Source of the DNA: an uncultured Prevotella sp.
GTDB taxonomy: Bacteria; Bacteroidota; Bacteroidia; Bacteroidales; Bacteroidaceae
Length of the DNA stretch: 34,417 nt
Assembly (NCBI GenBank): GCA_945875635.1
Contig: CAMCLD010000022.1
Span: 1 to 34,417, forward strand
Direction: 5' to 3'
The notes beneath the pieces are model-generated. The model saw only the letters and a program-made list of their open reading frames with translations. It did not search any database and was not told the DNA's origin. Positions 31,771 to 34,417 of this stretch are shown piece after piece. A program made the position numbers and the translations under genes. Position 1 is the first letter of the stretch. Every line of letters begins with the position of its first letter.

Positions 31771-34417
31771 TTACTTTATAACTACTTTCTTGCCATTATG
31801 GATATATATACCCTTTAGTGGCTTCTCAACTCTAACTCCCTGCAAGGTATAATAATAGTTGTCAAACACTCTATTCTTATCCTTTATGGTAGTGATAGAC
31901 GTTGGAACATCCTCAACCCAATCGCTGCCGTCAGAGAAGATAATTCTCATTCCATTCTTCAAACTTGCAACCTCTCCTGTTTTCTCATATTGGTCCATAA
32001 CCTGTCCGAATGTCCGCCCATTCCATGCAAGAATATCTGTCGGGAGGCTGAGGTAAGCATGGTTGGCATAACACGTACTGCCGGACTTTATTCTGAAGAA
32101 GCCTAGGTAGTCGGTAGCGCCATCTGTGTAACATCCGGATTTGCTGAAATAGTTGAAGAAGAAGTTGCGGTGCGTCCTGACATTGTTTCCATCAAAGACA
32201 GAAGCGTTGACTTTTGTATCCTCGAGTGTACCTTTGAGATAGTTATAGTACTTGTCATCAGGAATGTTTATGTACTTTGTCTCGCCTGCTAAAGGGGTGT
32301 GAGATTCCATAACTGTTTCGATAGTTGCCTCGTCGATTGTGTTAGAGCTGTAGAGTATCACGCCCTCATTAGCAGGGATATAGTTCATCTCGTAGAGCTT
32401 TATGGTACCGCTCTTTGTAGCCTCTTTGCCATCAAAAGCGTATGCACCATATACCTTGATGTTTGAATCCGCTTTAGGTTTCTGTGCCACGCTTGAGCAA
32501 TATGTGCGGAGAACAGACTTATAGCCGTTGATGGTGTATTTGAAGATATACTTATAATTATTTTCATCTATCTGTTGTGATGTGAAGTAGAAACGCACTC
32601 TCCATGTTCCAGGGTCTCGGTTGAAGATAATGTCATAATTTTCATCTCTGACTTGATCTTGTTTCAGGGATATGTACGACACCTCGTTAGGGTCTGCTGG
32701 CGTGGCAGCATGTCCAACGCCATCAACATTATACGGTATCCTTGCCTTGTCTGCTTCGGCTGTTCCGTTCTCCTGCCAGCTATTCTCCCATGTATTATTT
32801 GCCACGAAGCGGAATTTTGCTCCAGCTTTAGCAGACGTATTGATTGTAGCCTCCCAGCACTGTTCAGCCATGTTGTAGTTCATCACAACACCATTATTAT
32901 AATCCCATGTATCGTCTCCGACAGCAGGTCCGACCATCCTCAGTTCCGTAATTGTCGGAACAGTAATGCTTGATCCATCTTCTGCATGCGTTGTCTTTTG
33001 TGAACGAAGCACCTCGCCAGTGATACCCTCAGCTATATAACTGCCGTGACCTCTTCTCGGATTATATTCAAGGTTCATGGCAACTATTTCTGTCGTTGAG
33101 AAGACGAATGGTTTTGCATCGGTATCAGTTCCGTTGTCCATTGTTATAGGATATACCTTTGTATATTTATCTTTCTCTGCGCCATCAGCATTTGTATCCG
33201 GGTTTCCTCCTGATCTGTTTCCTTGCAGATACAACTTTTTCTTTGTATCAGTTTTTGCGTTACTATCATAATTGCCCAGATAGTTTGACAAGACATAACA
33301 TGCGACGCCAGCAGGCAGATACACACGTCCGAAGAACACATTATTGAATGCTTCTGTTTCTCCCGACCTTGAGTTAAGAGATTCTTTCACAGAAGCATTA
33401 GATGTATTAGGGAGATAGTACGCCACACGTGTCAGAGGATTGTGCGTGATGGTGTAGTTAGTGGGAACACCATTTGTTACAGTTACGGTTATGGTGTACA
33501 GTCCATCGTTTGCATCTGGAGTCTCCGTTGTTCTACCTGTTGTCCTGTCTTCAAACTTGAAATAGTTTGTTGGAGTATCTGTAGCCGCTACCAATGTGCC
33601 AGTCGTAGAGCCGCTTTCAGAAGGTGTTGTCTTATTTATTGTAACCTCTCCGTTTGGACCGTACAATGCGGTAGAACCTTTCTCATCTGTAGCAAGTATC
33701 TGGACATTCACTGCAAGCGTTGTGGGGATATTTATAGAATACTCCTCTACACCATCCCTTGCCGCTGTTGCTGCTGCTGTCTCTGATAGTTTGAAATAGC
33801 GGCAGTCGTAATTTATGCCATCATCTGTATTCAGGAAATCACCTACGAGATAGAAGTTATTGCCTAATATAGGTGTCGGAGTCGGTGTCGGATCCGGAGT
33901 TCTGGTATCCTTGAAGGTGGCGATGAGGGTGCCGGCTTTTGTTGCTGTCACTGTTGTTTTGGGAGATGATGGGTTAGTAACTTTGGCACCACCGGTTGCT
34001 GTCCAGTTGACAAACTTATAGCCGGAGTTTGGGGTGGCGGTGACTTCAACAGGTGTAGAGCCTATCTGCTTGTCTCCGGAAGGAGAGACAGAACCACCTT
34101 CGCCAGCGGAGATAGTGACGGTGTATTTTGCCTCAGTTTCCGAAGGGAAGTTACACTGGAGTGTATATTCCGTATCTTTTACATGATCAAATTTGAAGGT
34201 ATATTCTCCTGCTCTTGGTGCTATCAATTTAACAACTCGGTCAAAAAAATTTTCGTTATACTGATATATAGTAGCAGAACCACCATCTGTATTTATTTCT
34301 TGATTCGTATGAAAATAGTTTTTCGCACCATCATTAACATAGAAATAATATTCTCCTGCTGCACCAATATTGTATGTTGCGGTGTATGGGAAATCCGTTC
34401 CTGTAAATGTGGCGACT
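31771..34417 (-). CDS. Large exported multi-module protein with divergent InlB-type repeat, 5' truncated
   Basis: The frame is open to the window edge, so the start is outside; 881 codons are visible with TAA at 31771-31773. In protein order: two short beta modules with 'AGEYYFYVNDG' and 'AGEYTFKFDHV' (before about 34150); a divergent InlB B-repeat (about 33900-34125; 'ISAGEGGSVSPSG', 'TPNSGYKFVNWTA'); a Thr/Pro linker; SusE/SusF-like beta modules ('GNNFYLVGDFLNTDDG', 'LRMVGPAVGDDTWDYNNG'); and a C-terminal tail ending 'GIYIHNGKKVVIK', like that of the protein at the left edge. No catalytic motif is seen. It is probably a surface glycan-binding or adhesin-like protein; starch binding is only a suggestion. 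Confidence 0.8.
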   Translation of the reverse strand, partial: VATFTGTDFPYTATYNIGAAGEYYFYVNDGAKNYFHTNQEINTDGGSATIYQYNENFFDRVVKLIAPRAGEYTFKFDHVKDTEYTLQCNFPSETEAKYTVTISAGEGGSVSPSGDKQIGSTPVEVTATPNSGYKFVNWTATGGAKVTNPSSPKTTVTATKAGTLIATFKDTRTPDPTPTPTPILGNNFYLVGDFLNTDDGINYDCRYFKLSETAAATAARDGVEEYSINIPTTLAVNVQILATDEKGSTALYGPNGEVTINKTTPSESGSTTGTLVAATDTPTNYFKFEDRTTGRTTETPDANDGLYTITVTVTNGVPTNYTITHNPLTRVAYYLPNTSNASVKESLNSRSGETEAFNNVFFGRVYLPAGVACYVLSNYLGNYDSNAKTDTKKKLYLQGNRSGGNPDTNADGAEKDKYTKVYPITMDNGTDTDAKPFVFSTTEIVAMNLEYNPRRGHGSYIAEGITGEVLRSQKTTHAEDGSSITVPTITELRMVGPAVGDDTWDYNNGVVMNYNMAEQCWEATINTSAKAGAKFRFVANNTWENSWQENGTAEADKARIPYNVDGVGHAATPADPNEVSYISLKQDQVRDENYDIIFNRDPGTWRVRFYFTSQQIDENNYKYIFKYTINGYKSVLRTYCSSVAQKPKADSNIKVYGAYAFDGKEATKSGTIKLYEMNYIPANEGVILYSSNTIDEATIETVMESHTPLAGETKYINIPDDKYYNYLKGTLEDTKVNASVFDGNNVRTHRNFFFNYFSKSGCYTDGATDYLGFFRIKSGSTCYANHAYLSLPTDILAWNGRTFGQVMDQYEKTGEVASLKNGMRIIFSDGSDWVEDVPTSITTIKDKNRVFDNYYYTLQGVRVEKPLKGIYIHNGKKVVIK

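Overview
The window looks like a Bacteroidales chromosome, most likely Prevotella or a close relative. Three things point there: Bacteroidetes-type promoters (TTTG, about 20 bp, TAnnTTTG), secreted proteins with a 'GIY..NGKK..I' C-terminal tail at both window edges, and a core set (topA, aroK, speA, KISTS-type metG with a C-terminal tRNA-binding domain, upp) that reads as Bacteroidales. This assignment rests on reading the sequence, not on a search.

Layout. 1-4.4 kb: the 3' end of a secreted starch-binding protein, then a Nudix hydrolase and a sialate O-acetylesterase (minus), and a divergent secreted alpha/beta esterase (plus). 4.4-12.9 kb: housekeeping genes topA-aroK and speA on plus, meeting upp and metG on minus at a 20-bp-stem terminator. 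12.9-16.9 kb: a scrambled region with interspersed repeats, a truncated gene, a helix-turn-helix-like protein overlapping a membrane-anchored Hanks kinase, the last two domains of a group II intron, a 122-bp copy of the upp promoter region, and an IS3-type orfA with no orfB.

16.9-25.9 kb is the most interesting part: a tight six-gene operon. It encodes an exported caspase-like protease, an ECF-type sigma factor, a single-pass membrane protein placed like an anti-sigma factor, an AlbA_2/Schlafen-type DNA-binding ATPase-like protein with a C-terminal HTH, an exported TPR protein, and an exported TPR-CHAT protease. Three GTTCGGAGAAA repeats about two helical turns apart sit where the -33 box should be. 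The same 11-mer recurs inside the DNA-binding protein gene. I infer a signalling relay: exported proteases act on the membrane anti-sigma, and the sigma factor is released.

25.9-29.3 kb holds three transcription units, each preceded by the same dyad (TTAACCTTTW, 14 bp, TAAAGNNTAA). They encode small exported, membrane or lipoprotein products, two of them made of short tandem repeats. They are candidate outputs of the sigma factor. 29.3-31.6 kb is another repeat-bounded patch: a 212-bp direct duplication carrying a 38-residue small ORF and a terminator flanks a ricin-B-lectin/DnaJ-zinc-finger protein and an IS1380-family remnant. The window ends in a large exported protein with a divergent InlB-type repeat (minus, cut by the edge), followed by a 63-residue peptide gene.

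No tRNA, rRNA, CRISPR array or replication origin was recognised.
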